64,000 nt of DNA from Mucilaginibacter sp. 14171R-50. GTDB taxonomy: Bacteria; Bacteroidota; Bacteroidia; Sphingobacteriales; Sphingobacteriaceae. The stretch covers positions 4,216,001 through 4,280,000 of the forward strand of contig NZ_CP048115.1 in the NCBI RefSeq assembly GCF_010093045.1. Reading direction: 5' to 3'. Below, piece by piece: positions 31,117-40,393 of the stretch. The position numbers were made by a program, and so were the translations under genes. Within the stretch, counting starts at the first letter, position 1. Each line of letters starts with the position of its first letter. The notes beneath the pieces were generated by a model, which made no database searches, had not been told where the DNA came from, and worked only from the letters and a program-made list of their open reading frames with translations.

Positions 31117-31935
31117 TTATTGAATGGTAAGTGCTGCACGATAGGCCATTATAGCGCGGATAATGCTTTGCACGATCTGTTGCTGCCCTTCTTCCGAATT
31201 CAAGTACGTTTCTTCTTCAGGGTTATTGATAAAACCGGTTTCGATAAGTACAGCGGGCATAGCGCTGTTGGCCAGCACGTAAAGGCTTTGCTCGCGCACG
31301 CCTATCGAAGGGCGACCGTCTGTTTCGGTAAATTCCTGATTTAAAAATTCGCCGAAGTGGATACTTTGTTTGCGGTATTTTTTGGTAAAAGCATCCAGGA
31401 TAATAGCATTAGCGGGGTCGGTGGCGTCAAGCGCCTCATATTTTTGCTGGTCCTGCTCTATCAGGATAGACGCGTTCTCGCGCATCGCCTCCAGCTGCTC
31501 GCCGGCGCGCTTTAAACCATAAACTAATAACATAACACCGCTTTGCTTACGCGCCCGGTAAGCGGTGCCTTCGGCAGATGAGTTACAGTGAATTGATATG
31601 AATAAATTGCCCTGCGATTTGTTGGCGATATCCGAGCGGCGCCTTAACTCGATAAAAGTATCGTCAGAACGTGTCATTACTGTAGCTACATCGGGTATTT
31701 GCGCTTGTATAGCCGCTTGCAGTTTCCTGGCGATGGCCAGGGCTACGTTTTTCTCTAACGATGACAACCCCTTTGCACCGGCATCTTTGCCGCCGTGGCC
31801 GGCATCAATAATAATTTTTTTTAGCTTAAAGCCGCTACTTTTAAGGGTGTCTGCCGCAGGCGTAAACGAACAAAGCAGCATATAGAAACATAAAATGCCA
31901 ACAGTAAATACCGGGCCGAAATATTTTTTATTCAT
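31117..31935 (-). CDS. N-acetylmuramoyl-L-alanine amidase (Amidase_3)
   Basis: 272 residues with an N-terminal hydrophobic signal (FTVGILCFYMLLCSFTPA). The catalytic domain of the AmiC type spans about 36-268: IIIDAGHGGKDAGAKG contributes the first zinc ligand, IHCNSS the zinc-ligand His, and VLIETGFINNPEEETYLNS carries the conserved catalytic Glu. The Glu ligand between these is in the LEKNVALAIARK helix. It cleaves the amide between MurNAc and the stem peptide, in the periplasm, for cell separation or turnover. It is separated from the antiporter cluster by 155 bp. Confidence 0.93.
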   Translation of the reverse strand: MNKKYFGPVFTVGILCFYMLLCSFTPAADTLKSSGFKLKKIIIDAGHGGKDAGAKGLSSLEKNVALAIARKLQAAIQAQIPDVATVMTRSDDTFIELRRRSDIANKSQGNLFISIHCNSSAEGTAYRARKQSGVMLLVYGLKRAGEQLEAMRENASILIEQDQQKYEALDATDPANAIILDAFTKKYRKQSIHFGEFLNQEFTETDGRPSIGVREQSLYVLANSAMPAVLIETGFINNPEEETYLNSEEGQQQIVQSIIRAIMAYRAALTIQ

Positions 31936-32090
31936 TTATATAATCAGGGAACGCTAATTTAACTACCTACGTATTAGCCTGCAAAAATAATAAGCTAATA
32001 CTTTATAGTGACTAAAATATCTCACTAAAGCTTAACAGCTACAATATTTTATTTTCTTAACAGTAAGCAAAGTTACCTGCCATAATCGGG

Positions 32091-33410
32091 CTATTGCGAA
32101 ATTAGTTTTAGTTGTGGCGACTGGTAACGCTTTTGCAACCACGTTTGCAACTTCACAACATCCGGTTTGTTTAGCGGTTTTGCAAAACGCACCAGGGCAA
32201 CCTTCTGCGTATCTACCAATGTTGTATCGGGGCGTAATACAGCAATTTTACTTACGCCAAAAGATTGTACCGCCGGGTAAAGCGCTTTTATTTCTGTAAG
32301 TACCGAACTGTCTAAATTGATTTTTCTTTGTGGCACTTTAACAGTATCGGTTGTTAACTTTGTACTGTAAACATCTTCAAGTATGCTTGCTTTGATCTGG
32401 GAAAGATCAAGCTCCTGTTTTGCATTTAGCCCCTGCCTGATATTTAACTGCACATTTTGCAGGCGATACTTTTTCATCAGGTGCCTCAGAGAATCTGTAA
32501 CAGGTTTTTTAAGCACGGCACCTATCAGCAGCAGGTCGATTTTTTGTTGCTTGGCCGTATAGGTAAATGACTTAGAAACCACCTGTGTATTTTTGAAATC
32601 AAACTCCTGCTCTACAAATCTGCGCGCGTTATTTTCAAATATGCTTTTATTTACAATGCGGTAAGCCATATAAATACTCGGTAATAAGGTTACCAAAACT
32701 ATTATCACAACGTATCTTGTTACTCTCTTTTCCGCCCCGGGGTCGTCAAACGCTTTTTTGCGCATTTTTAGATACCTGGTCATTAAAAAAGTGGCAATAG
32801 CGATAAATACGCTGTTAATAAAGTAAAGATAGATAGCCCCCAGGAAGAAATACCAGTTGCCCATGGCAAGCCCAAATCCCGCTGTACATAAAGGTGGCAT
32901 TAAGGCTGTAGCTATTGCAACACCTGGTATAACGTTGTTTTTTTCTTTCCTTGAAGCAGCTACCATTCCGGCCATACCACCAAATAGTGCAATAAATACG
33001 TCCCAAATAGACGGCGAGGTGCGGGCAAGCAATTCAGATTGCGCGTCGTGAAGCGGGGTTATAGAAAAGTAAATAGTGGAAGTAATAATACTAATGATGG
33101 TTGCTACCAGCAGGTTTTTCCCGCCCTTTTTAACCATTTCAAGATCATTGATGCCCACCCCCAGGCCAATACCCATTACCGGCCCCATTATTGGCGAAAC
33201 TAGCATAGCGCCAATAATAACAGCGGTAGAATTTACATTTAGCCCTATAGAAGCGATAAATATGGCAAAGATCAGCGCCCAAAGGTTTGCACCGCGAAAA
33301 TCTATATTCTTACGTATAGATGAAATAATATCCTGCTCCTCAGCCTTATCCTCCTGCAGGTTAAACCTATGGGTAAGAAAATATCTGATGCGGTGTAAAA
33401 AATCACTCAT
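32091..33410 (-). CDS. DUF389 membrane protein (TIGR00341 family)
   Basis: 439 residues. The N-terminal half is the DUF389 membrane domain with about seven helices and hallmark segments (NLWALIFAIFIASIGLN, STAVIIGAMLVSPIMGPVMG, PVSPIM-like GP motif, GVAIATALMPPLCTAGFGLA). The C-terminal half (about 265-439) is a soluble extracytoplasmic or cytoplasmic domain with repeated beta-alpha pattern (TYTAKQQKIDLLLIGAVL, LRHLMKKYRLQNVQL). Family function is unknown. It lies 2 bp after the antiporter gene, so it is probably in one operon with it. Confidence 0.9.
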   Translation of the reverse strand: MSDFLHRIRYFLTHRFNLQEDKAEEQDIISSIRKNIDFRGANLWALIFAIFIASIGLNVNSTAVIIGAMLVSPIMGPVMGIGLGVGINDLEMVKKGGKNLLVATIISIITSTIYFSITPLHDAQSELLARTSPSIWDVFIALFGGMAGMVAASRKEKNNVIPGVAIATALMPPLCTAGFGLAMGNWYFFLGAIYLYFINSVFIAIATFLMTRYLKMRKKAFDDPGAEKRVTRYVVIIVLVTLLPSIYMAYRIVNKSIFENNARRFVEQEFDFKNTQVVSKSFTYTAKQQKIDLLLIGAVLKKPVTDSLRHLMKKYRLQNVQLNIRQGLNAKQELDLSQIKASILEDVYSTKLTTDTVKVPQRKINLDSSVLTEIKALYPAVQSFGVSKIAVLRPDTTLVDTQKVALVRFAKPLNKPDVVKLQTWLQKRYQSPQLKLISQ

Positions 33411-33412
33411 AA

Positions 33413-34660
33413 TTATTTCACGCTTTTTGCCTGTAGCTTTTGTGCCAGCTTGCCTATTGTTAACCCTTGAACCAGTATCGAAAACACTACAACAATATAG
33501 GTTATAAGTACAAATTCGTCTCGGTACATGTTACTGCCGAGAGAGAGCGCCAGCGCAACGGAAATACCGCCCCTTAAACCGCCCCATGTTAAAATAGCGA
33601 TGGCGTTATTCTCGAATTTGATCTTATACCGAAGCAGCATTACCGGGAAAACAACCGAAAGCCAGCGTGCTAACAGCACGATCAAAATGGTGATCCCCCC
33701 AATGATCATCACTGTTGAATTGATCTTTATGATAAGCATCTCCAGGCCGATAAACAGAAACAGCACCGCATTTAATATTTCATCTATCATATGCCAGAAT
33801 TTATCGAGGTAATCACGCGTTTCATCAGACATGCCTTCCTCTTTTGCTTTGTTACCGGTAATAATACCTGCCACTACCATCGCCAATGGCCCTGAAACAT
33901 GCAGGTGAGATGCCAGCGTATATCCGCCCATAACAAGGGCGAGCGTAAGCAAAACCTCTACTTTATAATCATCGATAGACCGTAGCGCCAGAAAACCCAG
34001 GTAACCGAGCAATGCGCCAAACACTAATCCACCAACAGCCTCTTGTAAAAAAAGTTTGCCAACGTCGGCCGCTGAAAAATCACCGCCTACAGAGCGGGCT
34101 ATCTGCGCAATGCTGATAAAGATCACTACGGCAACCCCATCATTAAAAAGTGATTCTCCGGCTATCTTTATTTCCAGTGAGGATGGTATCCTGGCTTGCT
34201 TCAATATCCCCATTACGGCTATCGGGTCGGTTGGAGATATTAATGCGCCAAACAGCAGGCAATAAATAAACGGAATGGGCAGGGCAAACAGCTGAAACAA
34301 ACCCCATGTCATCACGCCTACTAAGGCAGTCGATATCAAAATCCCGATCGTTGCCAGCAGCAATACCGGCCAGCGTTCTTTTTTCAACTTACCGGCATCT
34401 ATATGAATAGCTCCCGCAAAAAGTAAAAAGCTCAGCATAAAGTTCATCAGTACATCCTGAAAATCTACCGAGTTGGCCAATTGTATTGCTTTTTCTGAAA
34501 GCAGGGACCGGGAATTTCCTAATAAAACAAGTAATACCGATGATATAAGCGATAAGGCCATAATCCCAATGGTAGGGGGCCACTTAATAAATCGGTGATT
34601 GATGTAGGCAAATAAGGCGGCTAATACAATGGTGATGGTAATTATTTCGCGGGTTTCCAT
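33413..34660 (-). CDS. Na+/H+ antiporter (CPA1/NhaP type)
   Basis: The ATG at 34660 (METREIITITIVLAAL) is preferred over one at 34708, which would add 16 residues that break the first helix; this gives 415 residues with about 12 membrane helices. CPA1 hallmarks are LFGALISPTDPIAVMGIL and IAGESLFNDGVAVVIF (with the ion-binding acidic residues), and LTWGGLRGGISVALAL. It exchanges Na+ or K+ for H+. Transcribed with DUF389 (2-bp gap); upstream gene is the Fur-type regulator on the same strand, 64 bp away. Confidence 0.93.
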   Translation of the reverse strand: METREIITITIVLAALFAYINHRFIKWPPTIGIMALSLISSVLLVLLGNSRSLLSEKAIQLANSVDFQDVLMNFMLSFLLFAGAIHIDAGKLKKERWPVLLLATIGILISTALVGVMTWGLFQLFALPIPFIYCLLFGALISPTDPIAVMGILKQARIPSSLEIKIAGESLFNDGVAVVIFISIAQIARSVGGDFSAADVGKLFLQEAVGGLVFGALLGYLGFLALRSIDDYKVEVLLTLALVMGGYTLASHLHVSGPLAMVVAGIITGNKAKEEGMSDETRDYLDKFWHMIDEILNAVLFLFIGLEMLIIKINSTVMIIGGITILIVLLARWLSVVFPVMLLRYKIKFENNAIAILTWGGLRGGISVALALSLGSNMYRDEFVLITYIVVVFSILVQGLTIGKLAQKLQAKSVK

Positions 34661-34723
34661 AGAATATCGGATTAAAAAAGCCGCCTGATGGAGCAGCAAA
34701 AAAAGCAATGTAGTTGCAATAAG

Positions 34724-35176
34724 TTAGTTTATTTTAACCGCGCCCTTTTTACTGCACTTAGGGCATAGGCCCGATGCATAAAGGGTAAAGCCCTGCGCCT
34801 GAAAACCCGCAGGCAGGGTTAAATGCGGCATGTTCAGCTCGTTTATACAGTACACATTTTTGCATAGGGTACAATTAAAGTGCAGGTGCTCGTCGTGGTG
34901 GTGGTTCTCCTGGCAATCTGAGTGGCAAACAGCATAGTTTGCCGTTCCGTTCAAATCGAACACTTTATGAATAATGCCCTTTTCTTCAAACACGTTTAAT
35001 ATACGGTAAAGCGTTACACGGTCAATATCGTTCATCACGCTTTCCAGGTCAGGCTGCGAGGTGGCCGTATTTTTTGAATACATCATAGACAACACCCTTA
35101 ACCTTGGCGCGGTTTTTTTTAGGTTATGCTTTTGCAGCATATCCTCAAACTGGTAATTATTTTTTACTTGTGCCAT
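34724..35176 (-). CDS. Fur-family metalloregulator (Zur-like)
   Basis: 150 residues. A winged helix domain (about 1-80) with the recognition helix of the Fur family (LRVLSMMYSKNTATSQPDLE, VTLYRILNVFEEKGIIHKV) precedes a metal-binding dimerisation domain. His-rich ENHHHDEHLHFNC and two CxxC pairs (CTLCKNVYC; CPKCSKK) give structural zinc and sensing ligands. It is 25 bp downstream of a MerC-type transporter gene in the same direction. A candidate palindromic operator lies ahead of the merC-like gene (35661-35679). The pairing with a metal-transport protein fits zinc control, but iron or manganese is not excluded. Confidence 0.9.
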   Translation of the reverse strand: MAQVKNNYQFEDMLQKHNLKKTAPRLRVLSMMYSKNTATSQPDLESVMNDIDRVTLYRILNVFEEKGIIHKVFDLNGTANYAVCHSDCQENHHHDEHLHFNCTLCKNVYCINELNMPHLTLPAGFQAQGFTLYASGLCPKCSKKGAVKIN

Positions 35177-35201
35177 TTTGTTTCAAATTTATAAAAAACC
35201 A

Positions 35202-35642
35202 CTAAACAGTTTTGTTTTTGCCGTGATCATGACCGTGCTTCAGGTGGAAAAAGCTATCGCCGGCATTGCAGGTGCCCGCGTATTTATAATTGATAAAATG
35301 CGCCGCCGCTATGGTAAATCCGCCCGCCGGAACCACAATAGCCTCTGCCCAGCCGGTGATAAACAAATGGCCGATAATAATGGTGACAAAGCCCGCAAGC
35401 ATGAGCAACAGCGGCAAAACACGGTGATGCTCTTTAAAATAAGATGTACCAATGGACGATATACCTACCACCAAGGCAATAATGATCATGATCCACTCCA
35501 CCCATGGGTTGGCCAAAAACCCCAGCCCAATTAAAGGCAGACTGGTAAAAAATACAGGCACCGCCGCGCAATGTATAGCACAAAGCGTAGAGGCCGTCAT
35601 GCCCACATTATCCAGCTTTATTGCTTTTAACCGTGATATCAT
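35202..35642 (-). CDS. MerC-domain membrane protein
   Basis: 146 residues. MerC family: four membrane helices, the first with the metal-binding TASTLCAIHCAAVPVFF (Cys-x3-Cys), then LGFLANPWVEWIMIIIALVVG, LPLLLMLAGFVTIIIG and PAGGFTIAAAHFINY. The tail carries CNAGDSFFHLKHGHDHGKN, rich in His. MerC takes up Hg2+ in mer operons, but Bacteroidota homologues beside Fur-type genes more likely move or sense another soft metal such as zinc. It starts the operon with the Fur-family gene, 25 bp after. Confidence 0.88.
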   Translation of the reverse strand: MISRLKAIKLDNVGMTASTLCAIHCAAVPVFFTSLPLIGLGFLANPWVEWIMIIIALVVGISSIGTSYFKEHHRVLPLLLMLAGFVTIIIGHLFITGWAEAIVVPAGGFTIAAAHFINYKYAGTCNAGDSFFHLKHGHDHGKNKTV

Positions 35643-35660
35643 GCTGCAAATATAATCACA

Positions 35661-35679
35661 AATGCAACATTATTGTATT
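35661..35679 (-). promoter_or_regulatory. Candidate Fur/Zur operator
   Basis: AATGCAA (35661-35667), a 5-base spacer, then TTGTATT (35673-35679) form a 7-5-7 inverted repeat with one mismatch, the length typical of Fur-family sites (19 bp). It begins 19 bp upstream of the merC-like ATG, on the promoter side, consistent with self-regulation of the operon. Confidence 0.4.
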
Positions 35680-35706
35680 TAAGATTGTTTATTATTTGTA
35701 AAGAGT

Positions 35707-36180
35707 TTAGCCCTTTATCGTTTGATAAGCTTCCTCTGCCCCCACCCTTTCTATCACTTCAAATTTTTTGCCGGCCAGTTCATTATAGTTCGCGAAAAAG
35801 CTTTCCAGCTGCGTTAGGATAGCATCAGGCAATTGCATCAGCGAGCTAACATCCTTAAACAGGTTTGATACCTCCGGCACGGCCAGGTAGCGGTCGTTAC
35901 GCATAGTACTGCCATCACGTTCAGTATGGCTGGCTTTTATAGCGCCAATAATTCGACAATCTACATAACAACCGGTAAAGGTACCCTGCTCAGCTATAAC
36001 CACCACATCCAGCGGATCGCCATCGTCTCCCCTGGTATCCGGGATAAACCCAAAGTCGAAAGGGAAGACCATTCCCGCAGGCAACACCTTTTTTAGCTTA
36101 AAGGCTTTTAATTTCGGCTCATAATCATACTTAAGGCCGCTTCCCTTAGGCGTTTCTACAATTACGGTTATTGATTCCAT
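35707..36180 (-). CDS. ppa: Inorganic pyrophosphatase (family I)
   Basis: The ATG at 36180 (MESITVIVETPKGS) is chosen over 36213, because family I enzymes start close to the VIVETPKGS strand; this gives 157 residues. The active-site signature is GDDGDPLDVVV (DxDPxD) with earlier KYDYEP and FPFDFGFIPDT, and the later DRYLAVPE segment. It hydrolyses PPi to drive biosynthesis, in the cytoplasm. A somewhat short enzyme compared with 175 residues, but no catalytic Asp is missing. It stands alone, with no clear operon partner. Confidence 0.93.
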   Translation of the reverse strand: MESITVIVETPKGSGLKYDYEPKLKAFKLKKVLPAGMVFPFDFGFIPDTRGDDGDPLDVVVIAEQGTFTGCYVDCRIIGAIKASHTERDGSTMRNDRYLAVPEVSNLFKDVSSLMQLPDAILTQLESFFANYNELAGKKFEVIERVGAEEAYQTIKG

Positions 36181-36362
36181 ATTGGTTACTGTTAAGCGAA
36201 TAACGTTTAGCAAATGGATTGTGTTTTGACCCGGATTGACAGATTTTAGGATTTGTGGATGTTGAGGCGCGTGACCATAGTTAAAAAAATCTTATCGATC
36301 GCGGCAATCCGTTTAGCCCCGGTTCACACAATTATTGTATTTTTAACCACCAACATAAACTA

Positions 36363-37049
36363 ATGAAGAAGTACCTATTGCTGCTTTTATTGCTGCCTGC
36401 TTTTGCACATGCGCAAACCCGGCCATCGAACCAAAACCTGTTTGATACCATCCCCTTTATCCCCGACCATACTACGGAGCGGCTGGAAGTTTTTAAAAAA
36501 GAACCCATCACACAGGGCGGCATTATATTTTTAGGCAACAGTATTACCGAAATGGGCAACTGGGCAAAGCTGCTGAACGATACCACCGTAATAAACCGAG
36601 GCATCGGCGGCGATATTACTTACGGGGTACTTAAACGCCTGGACGATATCATCAACCGCCAGCCCAAAAAACTGTTCATCCTTTTGGGTATAAATGATAT
36701 TGGCAAAGATATCCCCGACTCGGTTATCGCCTATAATTATTTTAAGATCATAAAACAGGTGAAGGCTAAAAGCCCGGTTACCCAAATATATGTGGAAAGC
36801 GTTTTACCTATAAACCCTACCATTAAAAACTTCCCGCAGCATTACGATAAGGGCGAGCACATCCCACGGGTGAATGCCATGCTAAAGGCACAAGCGGCAA
36901 GTTTGGGATATACTTACATTAATTTGCAGCCGCTGTTTACAGATGCGCAAAACCGGCTGGATGCCAAATACACCTTTGAGGGCCTGCACCTTAAACCCGA
37001 GGCTTACGTAGTTTGGGTGGCATACCTCAAAAAGATGAAATATCTTTAA
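36363..37049 (+). CDS. Secreted SGNH/GDSL-type hydrolase
   Basis: 228 residues with a signal peptide (YLLLLLLLPAFAHAQ). SGNH blocks are IIFLGNSITEMGNW (nucleophile Ser in block I), INRGIGGDITYG (block II Gly), LLGINDIGKD (block III Asn) and EGLHLKPEAY (block V His/Asp pattern D/G..H). Likely an acetyl- or carbohydrate esterase acting on glycans outside the cytoplasm. It leads an operon with a GH3 glycosidase (4-bp gap), which fits removal of acetyl groups ahead of glycosidic cleavage. Confidence 0.9.
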   Translation: MKKYLLLLLLLPAFAHAQTRPSNQNLFDTIPFIPDHTTERLEVFKKEPITQGGIIFLGNSITEMGNWAKLLNDTTVINRGIGGDITYGVLKRLDDIINRQPKKLFILLGINDIGKDIPDSVIAYNYFKIIKQVKAKSPVTQIYVESVLPINPTIKNFPQHYDKGEHIPRVNAMLKAQAASLGYTYINLQPLFTDAQNRLDAKYTFEGLHLKPEAYVVWVAYLKKMKYL

Positions 37050-37053
37050 AAAT

Positions 37054-39285
37054 ATGAAGAAATTTAAAGCATTTTTTATTGGTTTTGTTGTGCTTTTCAA
37101 CATCGTGTCTTGCTTCGCGCAGCAAAAAACAATTGCCGCAAAGGTTGAGGCATTGCTGGCCAAAATGACCCTTGAGGAAAAAGTTGGACAGATGAACCAG
37201 CTAAATGGCGACTGGGAAGCAACGGGACCGATCACTAAGGATGTGGGCAACAAGTTAGAAGAGATAAAACAGGGTAAAGTAGGTTCTGTACTTAATATTA
37301 TGGGCACCAACCACACCCGCGCTTTCCAGGAAGCGGCTATGCAGTCGCGGCTTAAGATACCCTTGCTTTTTGGGCAGGATGTGATCCATGGTTACAGCAT
37401 TACCTTCCCTATCCCGCTGGCCGAAGCCGCGAGCTGGGATATAGCCGCCATGGAGCGTTCGGCGCGTGTTGCCGCTACAGAAGCCGCCGCGGCAGGCATC
37501 CACTGGACGTTTGCGCCTATGGTTGATATTGCCCGCGACCCGCGCTGGGGCCGTGTAATGGAAGGTGCCGGAGAGGACACATATCTTGGCTCGTTGATAG
37601 CCGCGGCGCGTGTAAAAGGTTTTCAGGGAAAGGGATTGGGCAATATAGATGCCGTGATGGCTTGCGTAAAACACTTCGCGGCGTATGGCGCTGCCATTGG
37701 CGGCAGGGATTATAACAGCGTTGACATGAGCAGGCGCACGCTCTGGGAAACTTACCTACCCCCGTTTAAAGCGGCTTTAGATGCAGGTGCCGCCACGTTC
37801 ATGAACTCGTTTAACGACCTGAACGGCACACCCGCCACCGGCAGTAGCTACCTTCAGCGCGATATACTAAAAGGCAAATGGGGCTTTAAGGGCTTTGTAG
37901 TAAGCGATTGGAACTCGGTTGGCGAGATGATACCGCATGGCTTTGTAAAGGATAATTACGAGGCTGCCGAGGTTGCCATAAAGGCAGGCAACGATATGGA
38001 TATGGAAAGCCGGGCTTACATTGGCAACCTGGCCAAGCTGGTTAGGGATGGCAGAGTGAGCATCAGCCTGGTTAACGAGGCAGTTAGGCGCATCCTTACC
38101 AAAAAGTTTGAGATGGGTTTGTTTGATGATCCGTATAAATTTATTAACCCGGCCCGCGAAAAGGCTACCATGAACCGGCCGGAAAACATCGAAGCTGCAA
38201 GGGATATGGGACGCAAAAGTATCGTCCTCTTAAAGAACGAAAAAAACATCTTACCAATATCTAAAAACATACAGAGCATTGCCCTAATAGGTCCCCTGGT
38301 TAAAGAGAAATGGTACCTGAAAGGCGCGTGGTCTACCGATGTTGACCCTAACGACAACGTGGTTAACATATATGAAGGCGTCCAGAAACAAGTGCCCGGT
38401 GCCAAAATTTATTACGCCGAAGGCTGCAAGATAAAGGATAGCGTAGCTACCGATTTTAAAGAGGCCGTTGAAGCCGCCAAAAAAGCCGATGTGGTAGTGA
38501 TGGCCGTGGGCGAAGATATTTTTATGACCGGCGAGGCGCGCAGCAAGGCTGATATCCACATCCCCGGGGTGCAGGAAGATCTGATAAAGGCCGTGGTGGC
38601 TACCGGCAAACCTGTTGTGGTGCTGTTAATGGCAGGCAGGCCCATGATATTTAACTGGACGGCCGACCACGCCCCCGCCATTGTTTATACCTGGTGGCTG
38701 GGCAGCCAGATGGGTAACGCGGTAGCCGATGTGCTGTTTGGCAACTACAACCCGGCGGGCAAGCTGCCTATCACCTTTCCGCGCAGCGAGGGCCAGATCC
38801 CTATCTATTATAACCATCTTAATACCGGCAGGCCCGCGCAGGGCGATAACGATACGTTCTATCGCTCGTCGTATATCGATCTGCCTAACACGCCGCAATA
38901 TGCTTTTGGTTACGGCTTAAGCTATACTACCTTCGCATACAGTAATATCAGCATCAGTAAAACCGCCATTAAAAAGAACGAAAGCCTGACGGTATCGTTC
39001 GATCTCCAAAACACCGGTACGGTGGCCGGCGAAGAGATAGCGCAGCTTTATATACGCGATATGGTGGCCCGCCCTTTAAGGCCGGTAAAAGAGTTAAAGG
39101 GTTTTAAAAAAGTGATGCTTGCCCCCGGCGAAACAAAACATATCAGCTTTACGATCGACAAAGAAAAACTGGTCTTTTACAACGACAACCTGGAACTGAT
39201 TACCCAGCCCGGCGAATTTAAACTGATGATAGGCGGTGCATCAAACAATATCAAATTAGAAAAATCTTTTCAGCTAACAAACTAA
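37054..39285 (+). CDS. Glycoside hydrolase family 3 (beta-glucosidase type)
   Basis: 743 residues with a signal peptide (FKAFFIGFVVLFNIVSCFAQ). GH3 N-terminal domain: TLEEKVGQMNQL, RLKIPLLFGQDVIHG, FAPMVDIARDPRWGR, KHFAAYG; nucleophile D285 in VVSDWNSVGEM. GH3 C-terminal domain: KSIVLLKNEKNILPI, MAVGEDIFMTGEARSKADI (acid/base region) and a fibronectin III-like domain (about 640-740, FDLQNTGTVAGEEIAQLYI). The length and order match BglX. It would remove glucosyl or similar beta-linked units in the periplasm, in operon with an SGNH hydrolase and sugar-phosphate enzymes. Confidence 0.95.
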   Translation: MKKFKAFFIGFVVLFNIVSCFAQQKTIAAKVEALLAKMTLEEKVGQMNQLNGDWEATGPITKDVGNKLEEIKQGKVGSVLNIMGTNHTRAFQEAAMQSRLKIPLLFGQDVIHGYSITFPIPLAEAASWDIAAMERSARVAATEAAAAGIHWTFAPMVDIARDPRWGRVMEGAGEDTYLGSLIAAARVKGFQGKGLGNIDAVMACVKHFAAYGAAIGGRDYNSVDMSRRTLWETYLPPFKAALDAGAATFMNSFNDLNGTPATGSSYLQRDILKGKWGFKGFVVSDWNSVGEMIPHGFVKDNYEAAEVAIKAGNDMDMESRAYIGNLAKLVRDGRVSISLVNEAVRRILTKKFEMGLFDDPYKFINPAREKATMNRPENIEAARDMGRKSIVLLKNEKNILPISKNIQSIALIGPLVKEKWYLKGAWSTDVDPNDNVVNIYEGVQKQVPGAKIYYAEGCKIKDSVATDFKEAVEAAKKADVVVMAVGEDIFMTGEARSKADIHIPGVQEDLIKAVVATGKPVVVLLMAGRPMIFNWTADHAPAIVYTWWLGSQMGNAVADVLFGNYNPAGKLPITFPRSEGQIPIYYNHLNTGRPAQGDNDTFYRSSYIDLPNTPQYAFGYGLSYTTFAYSNISISKTAIKKNESLTVSFDLQNTGTVAGEEIAQLYIRDMVARPLRPVKELKGFKKVMLAPGETKHISFTIDKEKLVFYNDNLELITQPGEFKLMIGGASNNIKLEKSFQLTN

Positions 39286-39300
39286 TATCCATTATAAACC

Positions 39301-40392
39301 ATGACCAAAACTAAAGTGGCCATCCTGGGTGCCGGATTTATATCAGACATCCACGTAGAATCATACCATCGTTTTATACCCGAGGCCGAGATCGTGGCTG
39401 TATATGCCCGTAACCTTGATAAGGCAAAGGCATTTGCCGAAAAACACCACATCCCCGCATATTTTGATGAGGTGGATAAACTGCTTGCCGAAACCGATTG
39501 CCAGGTGGTAGATATTTGCGTACCTAATTACCTCCATGCCGTTAACACTATTAAAGCCGCTAATGCGGGCAAGCACGTTATTATTGAAAAGCCGCTGGCC
39601 GTTACTTTAGAAGAGGCCGACGAAATGATAGCCGCCTGCAAAGCCAATGACGTAAAACTGATGTATGCCGAAGAGCTTTGCTTCGCGCCAAAATACGAGC
39701 GCGCCCGGCAGGTAGTTAAGGAAGGCGCCGTTGGCGAAGTATACATGCTTAAACAAGCCGAAAAACACTCAGGCCCGCATACCGATTGGTTTTACGATAT
39801 AAACCTGGCGGGTGGCGGCGTACTGATGGATATGGGCTGCCACGCTATGGGCTGGTTTCGCTGGATGCTTGGCAACGCAAAAGTGAAAGACGTTTATGCA
39901 ACCATGAACACCGTTTACCATACCGGCCGCACCAAAGGCGAAGATAACGCAGTGGTGATAGTAGAGTTTGAGAACGGCGTTACCTGCGTTGCCGAGGATA
40001 GCTGGGCCAAACATGGCGGCATGGACGACCGCTGCGAGATATACGGCAAGGGCGGTGTTATTTATGCCGACCTGTTTATGGGCAACTCGGCGCTTACTTA
40101 TAGTCGCGAAGGCTATGGTTACGCGATGGAAAAAGCCGATACTTCTGCCGGGTGGAGCTTTACTATTTTTGAGGAAGTGTATAACCAGGGCTACCCGCAC
40201 GAATTGAAACACTTTATAGAATGTGTACGCGAAAATAAAACCCCGCTGGTAACCGGCGAAGATGGCCGCGCGGTGTTAGAGATACTATATGCTGCTTATG
40301 CATCTGCCGGGCAAGGCAAAAAGATAAGCCTGCCTTTTACCCCAAAAGTTGACCGCCCCATTGACCTTTGGCTTAATCCCAAACAAGAATAA
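39301..40392 (+). CDS. Gfo/Idh/MocA family oxidoreductase
   Basis: 363 residues, no signal peptide. The Rossmann fold starts KVAILGAGFISDIHVESY; the second strand ends VYARNLDKAKAF. The family's conserved IIEKPLAVTLEEADEM (EKP motif, catalytic Lys) is present, as is GGGVLMDMGCHAMGWFRWMLG with the catalytic Asp/His region (D-x-G-x-H type). It would oxidise or reduce a sugar or inositol with NAD(P). It follows GH3 and is 1 bp before the NagB-like gene, so the product is likely of the glycoside freed by GH3. Confidence 0.93.
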   Translation: MTKTKVAILGAGFISDIHVESYHRFIPEAEIVAVYARNLDKAKAFAEKHHIPAYFDEVDKLLAETDCQVVDICVPNYLHAVNTIKAANAGKHVIIEKPLAVTLEEADEMIAACKANDVKLMYAEELCFAPKYERARQVVKEGAVGEVYMLKQAEKHSGPHTDWFYDINLAGGGVLMDMGCHAMGWFRWMLGNAKVKDVYATMNTVYHTGRTKGEDNAVVIVEFENGVTCVAEDSWAKHGGMDDRCEIYGKGGVIYADLFMGNSALTYSREGYGYAMEKADTSAGWSFTIFEEVYNQGYPHELKHFIECVRENKTPLVTGEDGRAVLEILYAAYASAGQGKKISLPFTPKVDRPIDLWLNPKQE

Positions 40393-40393
40393 T

